From NCBI GenBank assembly GCA_025463135.1, contig JAOAPY010000015.1, forward strand, positions 1 through 64,000: a DNA stretch of 64,000 nt. Direction: 5' to 3'. The notes beneath the pieces are model-generated. The model ran no database searches. It was not told where the DNA came from and saw nothing but the letters and a program-made list of their open reading frames with translations. This DNA comes from Acidobacteriota bacterium. GTDB taxonomy: Bacteria; Acidobacteriota; Blastocatellia; Pyrinomonadales; Pyrinomonadaceae. A program made the translations under genes and the position numbers. Shown in pieces: positions 38,905-46,924 of the stretch (the stretch's first letter is position 1; each line of letters begins with the position of its first letter).

Positions 38905-39933
38905 ATGCATAGCAGTGACGGCGATTTAGTCATACTGAAAGGGCAAGACGTCTCTGAAATACTTGATGGGCGGGAACTTGAGCTCATCGCCGTCGTTCGC
39001 AAGGCGTACGAGACTCACGCCGGCGGTGACGCTTCTTTGCCCAACTCGACGTTTCTTCGCTTCCCCTCCGATCAGCAAAACAGAATCATCGCGTTGCCGG
39101 CCTACCTCGGTCAGGACTTCGGGGTGGCGGGCATCAAATGGGTCTCCTCGTTTCCTGACAACATCCGTCAGGGGCTCGACCGCGCCTCAGCCATCGTCAT
39201 TCTGAACTCTCCGCACACTGGCCGGCCCAAAGCGATCCTCGAGGGGTCGATCATCAGCGCTAAGCGGACTGCCGCCAGCGCGGCGCTCGCCGCTCAGCAT
39301 CTCGCTTGCCGCTTCAGCCCGGCTGGCTTCATCGGCTGCGGCGTCATCAATTTTGAAATCGCGCGATTTCTGCGGGCGGCCTGTCCCGAGTTCGAGTCCT
39401 TGCTCGCTTACGACCTGGACGAAGCGCGTGCGAGGCAGTTCAGTGAGAAATGCCGGCGCGCGTTTGGAAATATCGAGATTGAAATCGTTAAAGATATGCG
39501 CGAAGTGCTGAAACGATCGCCTCTGGTTTCACTGGCGACGACTGCCACAGTGCCCCACATCGTCGACCTTGCTGACTGCGCCCCCCAAAGTACGGTGCTC
39601 CATGTTTCTCTGCGCGACCTCGCGCCGGAGGTAATCCTCTCGTGCGACAACATCGTCGATGACGTGGACCATGTCTGCCGGGCGAGTACGTCAATTCACC
39701 TCGCCGAGCAGTTGATTGGTAACCGCAGTTTCATCAGGTGCACTCTGGCCGAGATCCTACTGCAAAAGGCGCCTGCGAGACGTGATGACGAGAGCGTTGC
39801 CGTCTTCAGTCCGTTCGGCCTTGGCGTTCTCGATCTCGCTGTTGCCAAACTCGTGCTCGAGCAAGGTCTTAGACAAAGCATGGGCACGGTGCTTCCTGCA
39901 TTCCTGCCAGACTCATGGGGAGAAAGGTGCTGA
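38905..39933 (+). CDS. sbnB: SbnB-like N-((2S)-2-amino-2-carboxyethyl)-L-glutamate dehydrogenase (Dap biosynthesis)
   Basis: A 342-residue protein of the ornithine cyclodeaminase/mu-crystallin family with a Rossmann site (FIGCGVINFEIARF) and AKRTAASAALAA. SbnB oxidatively splits the SbnA product into L-2,3-diaminopropionate and 2-oxoglutarate with NAD. Together with sbnA the locus can make Dap, presumably an NRPS monomer. The ATG at 38905 follows GAGGTG and aligns with the start of the truncated copy; the frame is open to 38866. It is the last plus-strand gene of this group and faces the M1 peptidase gene. Confidence 0.85.
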   Translation: MHSSDGDLVILKGQDVSEILDGRELELIAVVRKAYETHAGGDASLPNSTFLRFPSDQQNRIIALPAYLGQDFGVAGIKWVSSFPDNIRQGLDRASAIVILNSPHTGRPKAILEGSIISAKRTAASAALAAQHLACRFSPAGFIGCGVINFEIARFLRAACPEFESLLAYDLDEARARQFSEKCRRAFGNIEIEIVKDMREVLKRSPLVSLATTATVPHIVDLADCAPQSTVLHVSLRDLAPEVILSCDNIVDDVDHVCRASTSIHLAEQLIGNRSFIRCTLAEILLQKAPARRDDESVAVFSPFGLGVLDLAVAKLVLEQGLRQSMGTVLPAFLPDSWGERC

Positions 39934-39970
39934 GGCGCTCCGCCAGAGATTACCTCAACTATCTTATTTT

Positions 39971-41695
39971 TTATCGACCCGTCTCGGGGCGAAACTCCGG
40001 CGTCCAGCGTACCACGCGATAATATGGATCGAGCGTCACTGTCTCCGCTCGAAACGGCACTGTCCATTCGAACGATGCTTGCTCTTTGTTGATTTGGACC
40101 ACCTTGATGAACTTTTTGCCGGAACCCTGGACCTCGATCTCGAGATCGGCGCGAAAATAAGGCGCAGCTTGCGAAACTGTTCCGCGCAAGGTGTTGCCTT
40201 CCTGTTTCCATGCCAGGCTGAAATCCGGCGCGCCAGTTTGTTCAATCCACTGCGCTACGAACCACTTAAGATCCTGACCTGAACCAGCCTCCACTGCCTT
40301 TACAAACTGTTGCCAGGAAACTCGCTGATACTTGTATTCATTTATCAAGTTCCGGAGGATACGACTGAATACCTCTCGACCCACCGTGCGAGCAAGCATG
40401 TCCCAAACGATTGGCCCCTTGCTGTCGGCTATAATCCGCGCTTCGTCCATGTTGGCGGAGGAGAGATTGAGTAGCGGCTGGTCCAATCCTCTACTCACCA
40501 GTTTGAAGTAGCCCAGCGCGCAGTGGTCGGGGAAATAACCCGGATAACCGGTGCGCCGGTATTGTGCGGCAGCAGCTTGACCTTCGAGGACTTCCACGGC
40601 GCGCATTGAGCCAAACTGGGCCATGCTTTCACTCAACATCCAATTACCTTCGACACCCTTACTTACGATCAAGTTGCCCCACCACTGGTGACCTATCTCA
40701 TGTCCGAAAAATGCGGCGTTGAAGCCTTTGTCGATATAATCGCTGTTTACGAAGATGAGGCCGTCCAGGCTCGCTCCGTCGAATCCAGCGCGACTTGCCT
40801 GCGCGGTCGGTATTTCAATAACCGCAAACTCCGAAAATGGATAGTCGCCAAACTCGTCCACGAGGACTTTGAGAATTCGGGCTGTCCCGTCCAAAAACTG
40901 GTTTGCAGTCTGGTGTGGTTGCAGCGTGTAAAGACTAATGCGAACTGGACCATCCTTCTTTTTTACCGAGTATCTCGCTGCGGAAAAGGAGAAAAAGGCA
41001 AGATGGTTGACGTCAAAGCGAAAGATGCCCGCGGCGGTTTCTTTCTGCTCACTGCGTGCTGCTCCTGTGGCGTGGACCGCGTAGCCGGATGGCACCGAGA
41101 AGTCTAACAGGCCGGTGGCGCGCAGACCTTTGAATTGTACATTTCTGTTAGCATCCGGATCGGCAAGCTGCGGGTACCATGCGGTGCTGATCCCTCCGGC
41201 AAAGGCAGCTTCACCACCCAAACCGAACTGGTTACTCGAGCCTGCAGTTTTGCTGGCATATGAGAACCGCAGCACAATCGGCTCGTTGGCAGGAAATGGC
41301 TTTGCGGGAATGATTTTCCAATTTATGATGCCCCATCCTCTACGCGATTCCGGATGGTGAGTTGTATCCAGTTTGACTGGGCCGAGACTGACGCCGGGAC
41401 TGACGACATCGACCTTAAATTCGTCCATCAATTCGCTCAACCACAACTCGATACTGGTGCGCGCGGCGTTAATGGCTGGTAACTGGATCGTGCCCGATAC
41501 ATCAAGTCGGGGAGCATCAGGCACAAGTCGTATTGTTAGTTTGTAAACTGGCGTAGCGGTGGAAGAATAAACAGCATTGCTGGGTTCGGGGTGGGCTGTA
41601 TAAGTACAGGTTGCGAAAGAGAACAAGCAGAGAAGCGCTGCGCAATAGCGCGCGCGTCGTCGAGTGTCGGGTAAGGTTGAGGTTTTAAGGTTCAT
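39971..41695 (-). CDS. M1-family zinc metallopeptidase, exported
   Basis: A 574-residue gluzincin. HEIGHQWWGN near residue 333 and the downstream Glu in LSESMAQFGS give the HExxH-x18-E zinc site. A positively charged start and hydrophobic segment (AALLCLFSFATC) suggest a signal peptide, possibly with a lipobox Cys. The expected GxMEN exopeptidase motif is not clear (the region reads RAGFDGASLDG), so aminopeptidase activity is uncertain. It converges on sbnB with a 37-bp gap. A decayed copy of its 3' end lies at about 43.2 kb, so it belongs to the duplicated cassette. It might trim or inactivate the product; this is speculative. Confidence 0.85.
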   Translation of the reverse strand: MNLKTSTLPDTRRRARYCAALLCLFSFATCTYTAHPEPSNAVYSSTATPVYKLTIRLVPDAPRLDVSGTIQLPAINAARTSIELWLSELMDEFKVDVVSPGVSLGPVKLDTTHHPESRRGWGIINWKIIPAKPFPANEPIVLRFSYASKTAGSSNQFGLGGEAAFAGGISTAWYPQLADPDANRNVQFKGLRATGLLDFSVPSGYAVHATGAARSEQKETAAGIFRFDVNHLAFFSFSAARYSVKKKDGPVRISLYTLQPHQTANQFLDGTARILKVLVDEFGDYPFSEFAVIEIPTAQASRAGFDGASLDGLIFVNSDYIDKGFNAAFFGHEIGHQWWGNLIVSKGVEGNWMLSESMAQFGSMRAVEVLEGQAAAAQYRRTGYPGYFPDHCALGYFKLVSRGLDQPLLNLSSANMDEARIIADSKGPIVWDMLARTVGREVFSRILRNLINEYKYQRVSWQQFVKAVEAGSGQDLKWFVAQWIEQTGAPDFSLAWKQEGNTLRGTVSQAAPYFRADLEIEVQGSGKKFIKVVQINKEQASFEWTVPFRAETVTLDPYYRVVRWTPEFRPETGR

Positions 41696-41798
41696 GCGCG
41701 ACGTGGGGGTTTCCGTTTATGTTGCTTGAAATACTTCAAGTCGTCAATCCTGAGAGGAGTTCGGACCTGGGTCATGGCATAAAAGGTCTCTTGCTAAA

Positions 41799-41906
41799 GG
41801 CACTCCGCGCAGATACATTTACGGCACCGGGAAGGCAGGCGGCGGTAGCCACCCGGTTAAGATCCACGCCGTGAATGGCAACATCTACTTGAGAAGAGGC
41901 CAATAG
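41799..41906 (+). pseudogene. Remnant of the DUF4097-like gene (3' end only)
   Basis: Translates to GTPRRYIYGTGKAGGG followed by AVNGNIYLRRGQ and a stop, clearly related to the C-terminus of the protein at 34371-34985 (STPRKYIYGTGQIGTG, NINGNIYLKRSQ). Nothing upstream of it matches the rest of that protein. It forms the left end of a decayed second copy of the cassette. The stretch 41696-41798 to its left holds nothing I can recognise. Confidence 0.85.
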
Positions 41907-41949
41907 AGGAGAACCTCAAGCTGTGGCCCGCCTCAAGCAGGCGGTTTAT

Positions 41950-42275
41950 CGCACTTACGTACTCGACAACGTGCACGCGAAGATAAAACACAAATTTGTT
42001 GACTCGGGGACTGATGACTGGCCGGTTTCATCAAAATTTCGACGAGCGCGGAATCTACAACCGCGGCTACCGCGTCTCCATCTCCCCCTTACCCGCTGAT
42101 CGCGATCCGGCACATGGCGCTACACGACATCATCTTCCTTAAGGAGAATGGGGACTGGTTCAAAGCTTACAACATCAGATACGATGAGAAGTTTAAGGAG
42201 CCCGACAAGCTCGACGACTATCAAAAACCTTTGCTCGGGACGTACCTGGAAGCGAAAGAGAAGTTTTCGAAGTGA
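41950..42275 (+). pseudogene. Frameshifted copy of the DUF6875-like gene
   Basis: Matches the last about 105 residues of the protein at 35069-35713. It opens with TYVLDNVHAKIKHKFVDSG, shifts by one base near 42010, continues MTGRFHQNFDERGIYNRGY, shifts again in the CCCCCTTACCC stretch near 42090, and ends with FKAYNIRYDEKFKEPDKL through KFSK and a stop. The 5' half is absent. High similarity at the C-terminus indicates recent inactivation. Confidence 0.9.
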
Positions 42276-42302
42276 TCACGCTAGCCGAACAGGGGGTTGA
42301 AG

Positions 42303-42374
42303 ATGATTGCGCCAAGCTATGAGAAGGCGGCTCCTGGCCCTGAGCCCCGCGCGCGCGATTTTATCCGGACCTAA
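42303..42374 (+). CDS. Possible 23-residue peptide
   Basis: An ATG preceded by GGGGTTGAAG opens a frame encoding MIAPSYEKAAPGPEPRARD and four more residues, then stops just before the B3/B4 gene. It could be a leader for translational coupling, the truncated start of a lost gene, or, least likely, a precursor peptide for the radical SAM or LanB-like enzymes. No leader/core features are visible. Weak call. Confidence 0.2.
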   Translation: MIAPSYEKAAPGPEPRARDFIRT

Positions 42375-42390
42375 GCGAGCAGTTCTTCAA

Positions 42391-43101
42391 ATGATCTACC
42401 GCATTGAGCCGAGAATCTTCGAGCAGTACCCGGCCTTTTTTCGCGGCGTCGTGGTAGCCGCAAACGTCGACAACACCGCCGCGGCGAACACCGAGCTCGA
42501 TCAACTCCTTAGGCGGAGGACCCAGGAGATCGAGGGCGACCCGGAAATTTCAGTGGACCACTTGAGAATCGGAGCGTGGTCCGATGTTTACCGCACGTTC
42601 GAGTTTAAGGAGGCGCGCAAACTGCATCCATCGATCTGGCAGCTCGTGAGCCGGATCAAGAAACAGAAGACAATTCCTTTTATCTCGCCGCTCGTGTGCA
42701 TTTCGAATCTCATCTCACTCACCTACCTGACGCCGAGTGGGCTAGTTGATGCGTCAAAGGTCATCGGTGACCTGGTGCTGGGTTATGCGCTCGGGTCGGA
42801 GAGGTTCGTACCCATCGGTGGCGGACAGAGTTCTGCTCCGTGGCCGGGTGAAGTCATTTACTGCGATAGCGGCTCGGGCAATGTCATGTGCAGGGCGTGG
42901 AACAATCGCGGCGGGCAGGAGACGGCGGTACTACCCACGACCACCACCGCTATTATCGACGTTGATGGCCTCTTGACCGCAATCCCGCGAGAGGAAGTGG
43001 AAGCCGCCACGATTGCGGCCTCGGATCTGGTGCAGCGCTTTTGTGGAGCGAGCACCAAGGTGCACTTCCTGAGCAGTGCGAATCCGACGCTCGTCTGGTA
43101 A
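42391..43101 (+). CDS. Stand-alone B3/B4 domain protein (PheRS-beta editing-like)
   Basis: The frame is open from 42307, but related proteins start with a short strand then FxxxP..., as in MIYRIEPRIFEQYPAFFRG at 42391, giving 236 residues. Features of the B3/B4 fold: GVVVAANVDN near residue 18, PFISPLVCISNLISL in the middle, FVPIGGGQSSAPWPGEVIY, and a C-terminal part rich in Ala/Thr. B3/B4 is the tRNA-editing region of bacterial phenylalanyl-tRNA synthetase beta; free-standing versions are mostly uncharacterised, and some related families deacylate mischarged tRNA. Its presence next to LanB-like, potentially tRNA-using enzymes is suggestive. No good Shine-Dalgarno precedes 42391. It sits inside the decayed cassette but is itself intact. 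Confidence 0.65.
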   Translation: MIYRIEPRIFEQYPAFFRGVVVAANVDNTAAANTELDQLLRRRTQEIEGDPEISVDHLRIGAWSDVYRTFEFKEARKLHPSIWQLVSRIKKQKTIPFISPLVCISNLISLTYLTPSGLVDASKVIGDLVLGYALGSERFVPIGGGQSSAPWPGEVIYCDSGSGNVMCRAWNNRGGQETAVLPTTTTAIIDVDGLLTAIPREEVEAATIAASDLVQRFCGASTKVHFLSSANPTLVW

Positions 43102-43157
43102 TACTGGACCCCGTGTTTCCGCAAGTTCATCTTGATTTTGGGTGCGGCAGATCTAAG

Positions 43158-43248
43158 CGCGAAATTCTGGCGTCCAGCGCAACACTCATAATGTGGATTG
43201 AGCGTCACTGTGTTTGCCTAAAAGGGACGCTCCAATTGAATGAGGTGC
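43158..43248 (-). pseudogene. Remnant of the M1 peptidase 3' end
   Basis: The DNA resembles about 40000-40085, the 3' end of the M1 peptidase: both contain GGCGTCCAGCG, ATRATRTGGATYGAGCGTCACTGT-like blocks and related flanks. Read on the minus strand it gives TLNPHYECCAGRQNFAL against TLDPYYRVVRWTPEFRP. The rest of the peptidase is missing. With the two remnants to the left it completes the outline of a duplicated cassette. The 43249-43521 stretch holds nothing recognisable. Confidence 0.75.
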
Positions 43249-43521
43249 GGGCCTCAGACTCCGACTTCGAAGCTGGCACGAAAGATTGCACGTTCTGTTG
43301 TCATTTTAATTCGAAGCATGGTCATCCAAAGTTACACCGCACGTAGTGGATCTCGCGCCCACAATGTCGCGTAGATTTTCGCAGATTGTAAACGTTGGCC
43401 AGAACTCTGGAAAGTTGTCCATCAATCGATGCACCGCAATGATTTAATTAAAGGACTTCCCGGGCTTCGCGCACCTCGACTGCAGCAAGCGTCTGCTGAG
43501 AGGTATTAATAAGATTGCTTC

Positions 43522-44299
43522 TCACCGATTATCCCACTGCAGGCATTTCAATCGCCACTCATTCCCCTCGGCGACCAGCGTAACATGATAGGTGGGTCCC
43601 GGCTCTAAAGCCTGCAAAGTCCAACGCGCCGCCTCTTGTGTGTTGCCGCGCACGGCTAACACAGAGGCGGGCGTATCCGGGGTTACCGAAACATCGAAAC
43701 TGCGCAGAGGAAGCGAAAGCCCCTCTCCAATCGCCTTGATGTAAGCCTCCTTGCGCGTCCAGCAAAGGAAGAAAGCTTCCTGTTGCAAATGCGCCGGAAG
43801 CGCATGAAGCGCAGCGACCTCTTGCTTTGAGAAGAAGTTTGACGCAATCTGCTTATGCTCTATGTCCGTGCGAATCTCTTCGATGTCAACGCCAAGTTCA
43901 CGCCCGCGGCTGATAGCATAGAGCGCAAGTTCACCCGAATGCGAGACGTTGAAGCGCAGCCACTGGCCCCCCGCAATCGTGCGTTAAGTACGGTTTGCCA
44001 TGAGAGGTATACTTAAACTGCAACCTGTGTGGTGAGAGTTCCAGGTAATGGCTCAGAATTTCGCGCAGAAGACCCCGGGCAGCGATGAAGTTTCTCCGGT
44101 CGTGCGCAAAGTGAAACCGTGCGGCACGCTCGCACTCTTCCGATGCGAGCATGCCGTGTAGATACTGCAAGCGATGATGCGGACTGTTCAGAGAGGCACG
44201 CCAGACATGCACTTCATCTGCGCCTAACATGAGACTAGATGAGGGCTTGTGCCATAATTGAACGGCAGAGTCCGCACGCAGACGAGAGTTCGCTGGCAT
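43522..44299 (-). pseudogene. Sfp-type 4'-phosphopantetheinyl transferase, broken by one frameshift
   Basis: The first frame (from 44299) holds the N-terminal half: EVHVWRASL, RAARFHFAHDRRNFIAARG, GKPYL. It runs into a stop soon after a run of six C on the plus strand (43967-43972). Removing one base restores CGGQWLRFNVSHSGELALYAI, GVDIEEI (Mg-binding Asp/Glu) and FFLCWTRKEAYIKAIGEGLS in a continuous product of about 258 residues, a normal length for the family. The enzyme converts apo PCP/ACP domains to holo form. Either the gene is newly inactivated, or the run is a sequencing error or a slippage site. It follows mbtH by 16 bp. Confidence 0.88.
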
Positions 44300-44315
44300 G
44301 GCAACTTCTAACAGG

Positions 44316-44540
44316 CTAACTATTCTGCGCCGCTTTTTCCATCTGCTTTCTCAAGCTCAAGGGCCTCATGTCCGTCCACACTTCTTTGATGTAGGCCAGA
44401 CAATCTTCCTTAGTTCCGCTTTTTCCAGCGTCCTTCCAGCCGAGCGCATTCTCGCGGTCCGCTGGCCAGATGGAATACTGTTCTTCGTGATTGACAACAA
44501 CTTTATAAATCGTGTTGTCTTCACTTTCTTCTCTGCTCAT
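44316..44540 (-). CDS. MbtH-like protein, NRPS adenylation chaperone
   Basis: A 74-residue protein with the family signature: [30 protein letters not shown] and [12 protein letters not shown]. MbtH-like proteins bind A domains and allow their folding or activity, so it probably serves the A domains encoded at 1-25009. AGGAGGCGCA sits directly before the ATG, a strong binding site. It is the first gene of a minus-strand pair with the phosphopantetheinyl transferase. Confidence 0.95.
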   Translation of the reverse strand: MSREESEDNTIYKVVVNHEEQYSIWPADRENALGWKDAGKSGTKEDCLAYIKEVWTDMRPLSLRKQMEKAAQNS

Positions 44541-44927
44541 TGCGCCTCCTGTTGTTTGAGATATCCAATAATATCGAAGTGAGAATCTCTGGGATACCGT
44601 GCGTGCTGGAAGCCGAGGGGAGTTCGAGAGGCCAGCGACGCCTTTTCTTATTTCTACGGGGCGATGGGGAGGAAATCAGAAGTTTTGGTTGTCGCCGCCG
44701 ACTTGACGGCGCAGCCAATCATAAGCCCTTCCATGACGCTTCTTTTTGATCATCTACAGGGGCCGTTGTGCCAGTGATGCGACATTGGATTGTTACCGAC
44801 AACTCAAGTGGCAGTCAAGCAAATTGAACACTTCGACAATGCTTATCGTGGGTTTTTGCGCAACGTGAAAGGGGCCAATATTAGCCCAACGTTCTTAATT
44901 TGGCGGTAAGTTTCTTAGATTGGAAGT

Positions 44928-44965
44928 TTGCACGGGAGTGCTCTATACCACTGAGCCAAGCGGGC
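44928..44965 (-). tRNA. tRNA 5'-half fragment (decayed attachment-site candidate)
   Basis: On the minus strand the sequence starts GCCCGCTTGGCTCAGTGG and continues TATAGAGCACTCCCG: an acceptor 5' strand and a D-arm with typical GGCTCAGTGGTA-AGAGC features. The matching 3' half of the anticodon arm, T-arm and acceptor strand is absent, so it is not a functional tRNA. Fragments like this arise where elements integrate into tRNA genes. The stretch 44541-44927 between it and mbtH shows no gene I can support. Confidence 0.4.
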
Positions 44966-45025
44966 ACTGTTCTTGAGTACGTTCCGGATGTCTTACGTTG
45001 AGTTTGACCGCTAGATTTCCAGCCA

Positions 45026-45112
45026 TTACATTCCTGGGAATTTTGCCGAGATTTTGCCGAGATTCACGTCACGAGAAGAGAAGCTGAGGTTGGTTGGTAC
45101 TTCAGCCTTGTT
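45026..45112 (-). pseudogene. Probable tyrosine-integrase C-terminal tail
   Basis: The minus strand encodes a short frame ending VNLGKISAKFPGM and a stop, about 60 bp upstream of the tRNA fragment in the same orientation. Tails of this type are familiar to me from phage-type integrases, which commonly lie beside the tRNA they target. Only about 28 codons remain before an upstream stop. The protein-family link rests on pattern memory. Confidence 0.35.
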
Positions 45113-45243
45113 TTAGACCTCATCAACACTGTCCTTATCTAGCGGCCGCCGAGAGATCGTGTAAAGCGCCAATGAGTTGGAAAAACTGGTTCCACTGGGT
45201 CTGCCGTCTGCGAATGTAAAGAATCATTCCGCCATTAGCCGCT

Positions 45244-45917
45244 AAGCTTATCCGCTCACGCCTTATCTGAAACAGTTGATCGCGGACAGCAGCTTGCCGC
45301 TTCAGTCAATCGAAAAAGACTTTGCGATTGATTCATCCGGCTTTTCAACTACTCGCTTTGTGCGATGGTTCGATGTGAAGTATGGCAAAGATGAAAACTG
45401 GCACGATTGGGTGAAGGTGCATCTTATGTGTGGTGTGTCAACTCACATCGTAACCAGCGTTGAAATCAGTCGGGCATATCAGCACGATAGCCCGTACTTC
45501 AAACCGCTAGTTGAGGCAACCGCTAAGAGTGGATTCGAAATGAAAGAAGTATCAGCCGACAAAGCGTATTTGAGCGCAGAGAACCTGCACGTGACGTTAA
45601 AGCAGGGCGCGATGCCTTACATCCCATTCAAGTCAAACAGCAACCCGACTCGGACAGGTGGCACGGTCTGGAACAAGCTCTATCACTTTTACAGTTTCAA
45701 GCGCGAAGAATTCCTGAGTCACTATCACAAGCGCTCGAACGTTGAGACGGTATTCAGCATGATCAAAGCGAAGTTTGGTGAGCGACTGCGCTGCAAGACT
45801 GAAACGGCGCAGATCAATGAAGCACTCTGTAAGGTGCTGTGCCATAATCTTTGTTGCGTGATTCAATCAATGTACGAGTTGGGAGTTGACCCCACCTTTG
45901 GAGTGACGGTAGCTTGA
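45244..45917 (+). pseudogene. 5'-truncated DDE transposase (IS4/IS5-like)
   Basis: An open frame from just after a stop at 45241-45243, first ATG-like start at 45276. The catalytic triad is recognisable: AIDSSGFST, VSADKAYLSAEN and SNVETVFSMIKAKFGERLR. About 213 residues remain, and the N-terminal domain expected of a full IS5-type enzyme is absent: upstream frames are closed. I cannot see terminal inverted repeats. The stop overlaps the start region of the next small frame. It marks a mobile region at the edge of the biosynthetic locus. Confidence 0.75.
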
Positions 45918-45976
45918 TTAAGCGCGAAGCGGAGTTATCAGCGAGAGAAGAAGGCCGGAAAGAAACGGAAGGTGGC

Positions 45977-46246
45977 ATGATTCAATCGGAAACGACGAAC
46001 GACCACATTGCAAAATGCGCCAAGGACGTATTGGCCGCGCTTGGTCGTCCTGACGACCGGCTTACAGTTTGGCAAATTAGTCTCGTAGTTCCCAAAGAAT
46101 TTGACGCGAAACACGACGCGAACGATCCGGCTGGCGCTTGGGAGCTTCGCCTCAGCAATGGGAATGTATATCCCTTGTCGCTGACTTTCAAACAAACATA
46201 TGACAGTGAAGAACTCAAAGCGACGATTCTGCGTTGCCTAACGTAA
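45977..46246 (+). CDS. Small hypothetical protein
   Basis: An 89-residue frame from ATG 45977, preceded by GGAAGG. It contains CAKDVLAALGRPDDRLTVW and GAWELRLSNGNVYPLSL. The frame is open further upstream to 45914, overlapping the transposase stop, but that part has no better start. No family recognised; the mixed hydrophilic sequence suggests a small soluble protein. It may be cargo of the decayed mobile region. Confidence 0.45.
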   Translation: MIQSETTNDHIAKCAKDVLAALGRPDDRLTVWQISLVVPKEFDAKHDANDPAGAWELRLSNGNVYPLSLTFKQTYDSEELKATILRCLT

Positions 46247-46266
46247 AAGGAAAGGCGATAAACCAA

Positions 46267-46494
46267 ATGCCTCACTTAGTCCTCCGTTGTCCGTTCTGTC
46301 GTGAATCCTTTGGCCGTGCTGAAGATAAGGATAGTGCGAGTCGGCAGAAAGAGCATCTCAATTCAATTGCACGAAATACAAGCAGTTCAATAAAAAGCAG
46401 AATCGTCGGAACCTTCGGGCGCTGCCAGAGGGTCGGGTCATCGGCCAAGCTGGCATACCCTCACTTGGCAAAAAGAGACCCTAGCGCGACTTAG
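46267..46494 (+). CDS. Small hypothetical protein with a CPFC motif
   Basis: A 75-residue frame from ATG 46267 with AAGGAAAGG upstream. LVLRCPFCRESFGRAED near the N-terminus could be half of a zinc-binding site; no second Cys pair is clear. The C-terminal half is basic and low in structure-like features, and the frame may be degraded. Weak call. Confidence 0.3.
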   Translation: MPHLVLRCPFCRESFGRAEDKDSASRQKEHLNSIARNTSSSIKSRIVGTFGRCQRVGSSAKLAYPHLAKRDPSAT

Positions 46495-46503
46495 GAAACT
46501 GCG

Positions 46504-46830
46504 ATGCCCGTATTTCCCATTGAACAAATCAAACTGATTTTTGATCATACAAAGCACATTACAACGCTATCCGTTGGCTCAATGGTCGCTATCGTTACCT
46601 TCTACGAAAAACTAGGAGGCTCACGTCATTGGAAAACCCTCGTAAGTATTTCGCTCGTGTGTTTCGTTATATCCATTCTGGCAGGAATCGTGGCCCAATT
46701 CGGGGTAATTGACTCGGTTGAGAAAGCCAAAGTCAGCGACCCGAGAACCCGTAGAGCTTTTATTGTCACATACGTCTCATTCAGCCTAGCCTTGGTTGGT
46801 TTATGCGTTTACGGCCTTCGGAATTTCTGA
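46504..46830 (+). CDS. Small membrane protein of unknown function
   Basis: 108 residues with three probable membrane segments (around 20-38, 50-70 and 85-105; VSISLVCFVISILAGIVAQF is the clearest) joined by a charged loop, DSVEKAKVSDPRTRRA. TAGGA precedes the ATG. No family recognised. The layout resembles small accessory membrane proteins in defence or mobile cargo, but nothing in the sequence settles this. Confidence 0.5.
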   Translation: MPVFPIEQIKLIFDHTKHITTLSVGSMVAIVTFYEKLGGSRHWKTLVSISLVCFVISILAGIVAQFGVIDSVEKAKVSDPRTRRAFIVTYVSFSLALVGLCVYGLRNF

Positions 46831-46886
46831 CCCGCGCAAACGTGGTCAGTAAACGCATGTAACTACGCTCATTAGCCTGATTCGTT

Positions 46887-46902
46887 AAGTATGTAATTAC
46901 CC
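46887..46902 (+). repeat. 16-bp direct repeat, copy 1
   Basis: AAGTATGTAATTACCC, identical to 47204-47219. The two copies bracket 300 bp carrying one small gene. Possible att-like or insertion-duplication scar. Confidence 0.6.
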
Positions 46903-46924
46903 GAATAAGGCGAAAGGATAAAAC

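Noticed and set aside
42307-42390. Longer N-terminus for the B3/B4 protein
   Set aside because: The added 28 residues are Arg/Ala-rich and unlike the family start; the segment overlaps a different short frame with the better ribosome site.
44521-44718. Minus-strand frame upstream of mbtH
   Set aside because: Very basic, Ser/Arg-rich translation without motifs; it overlaps the mbtH start and ribosome site.
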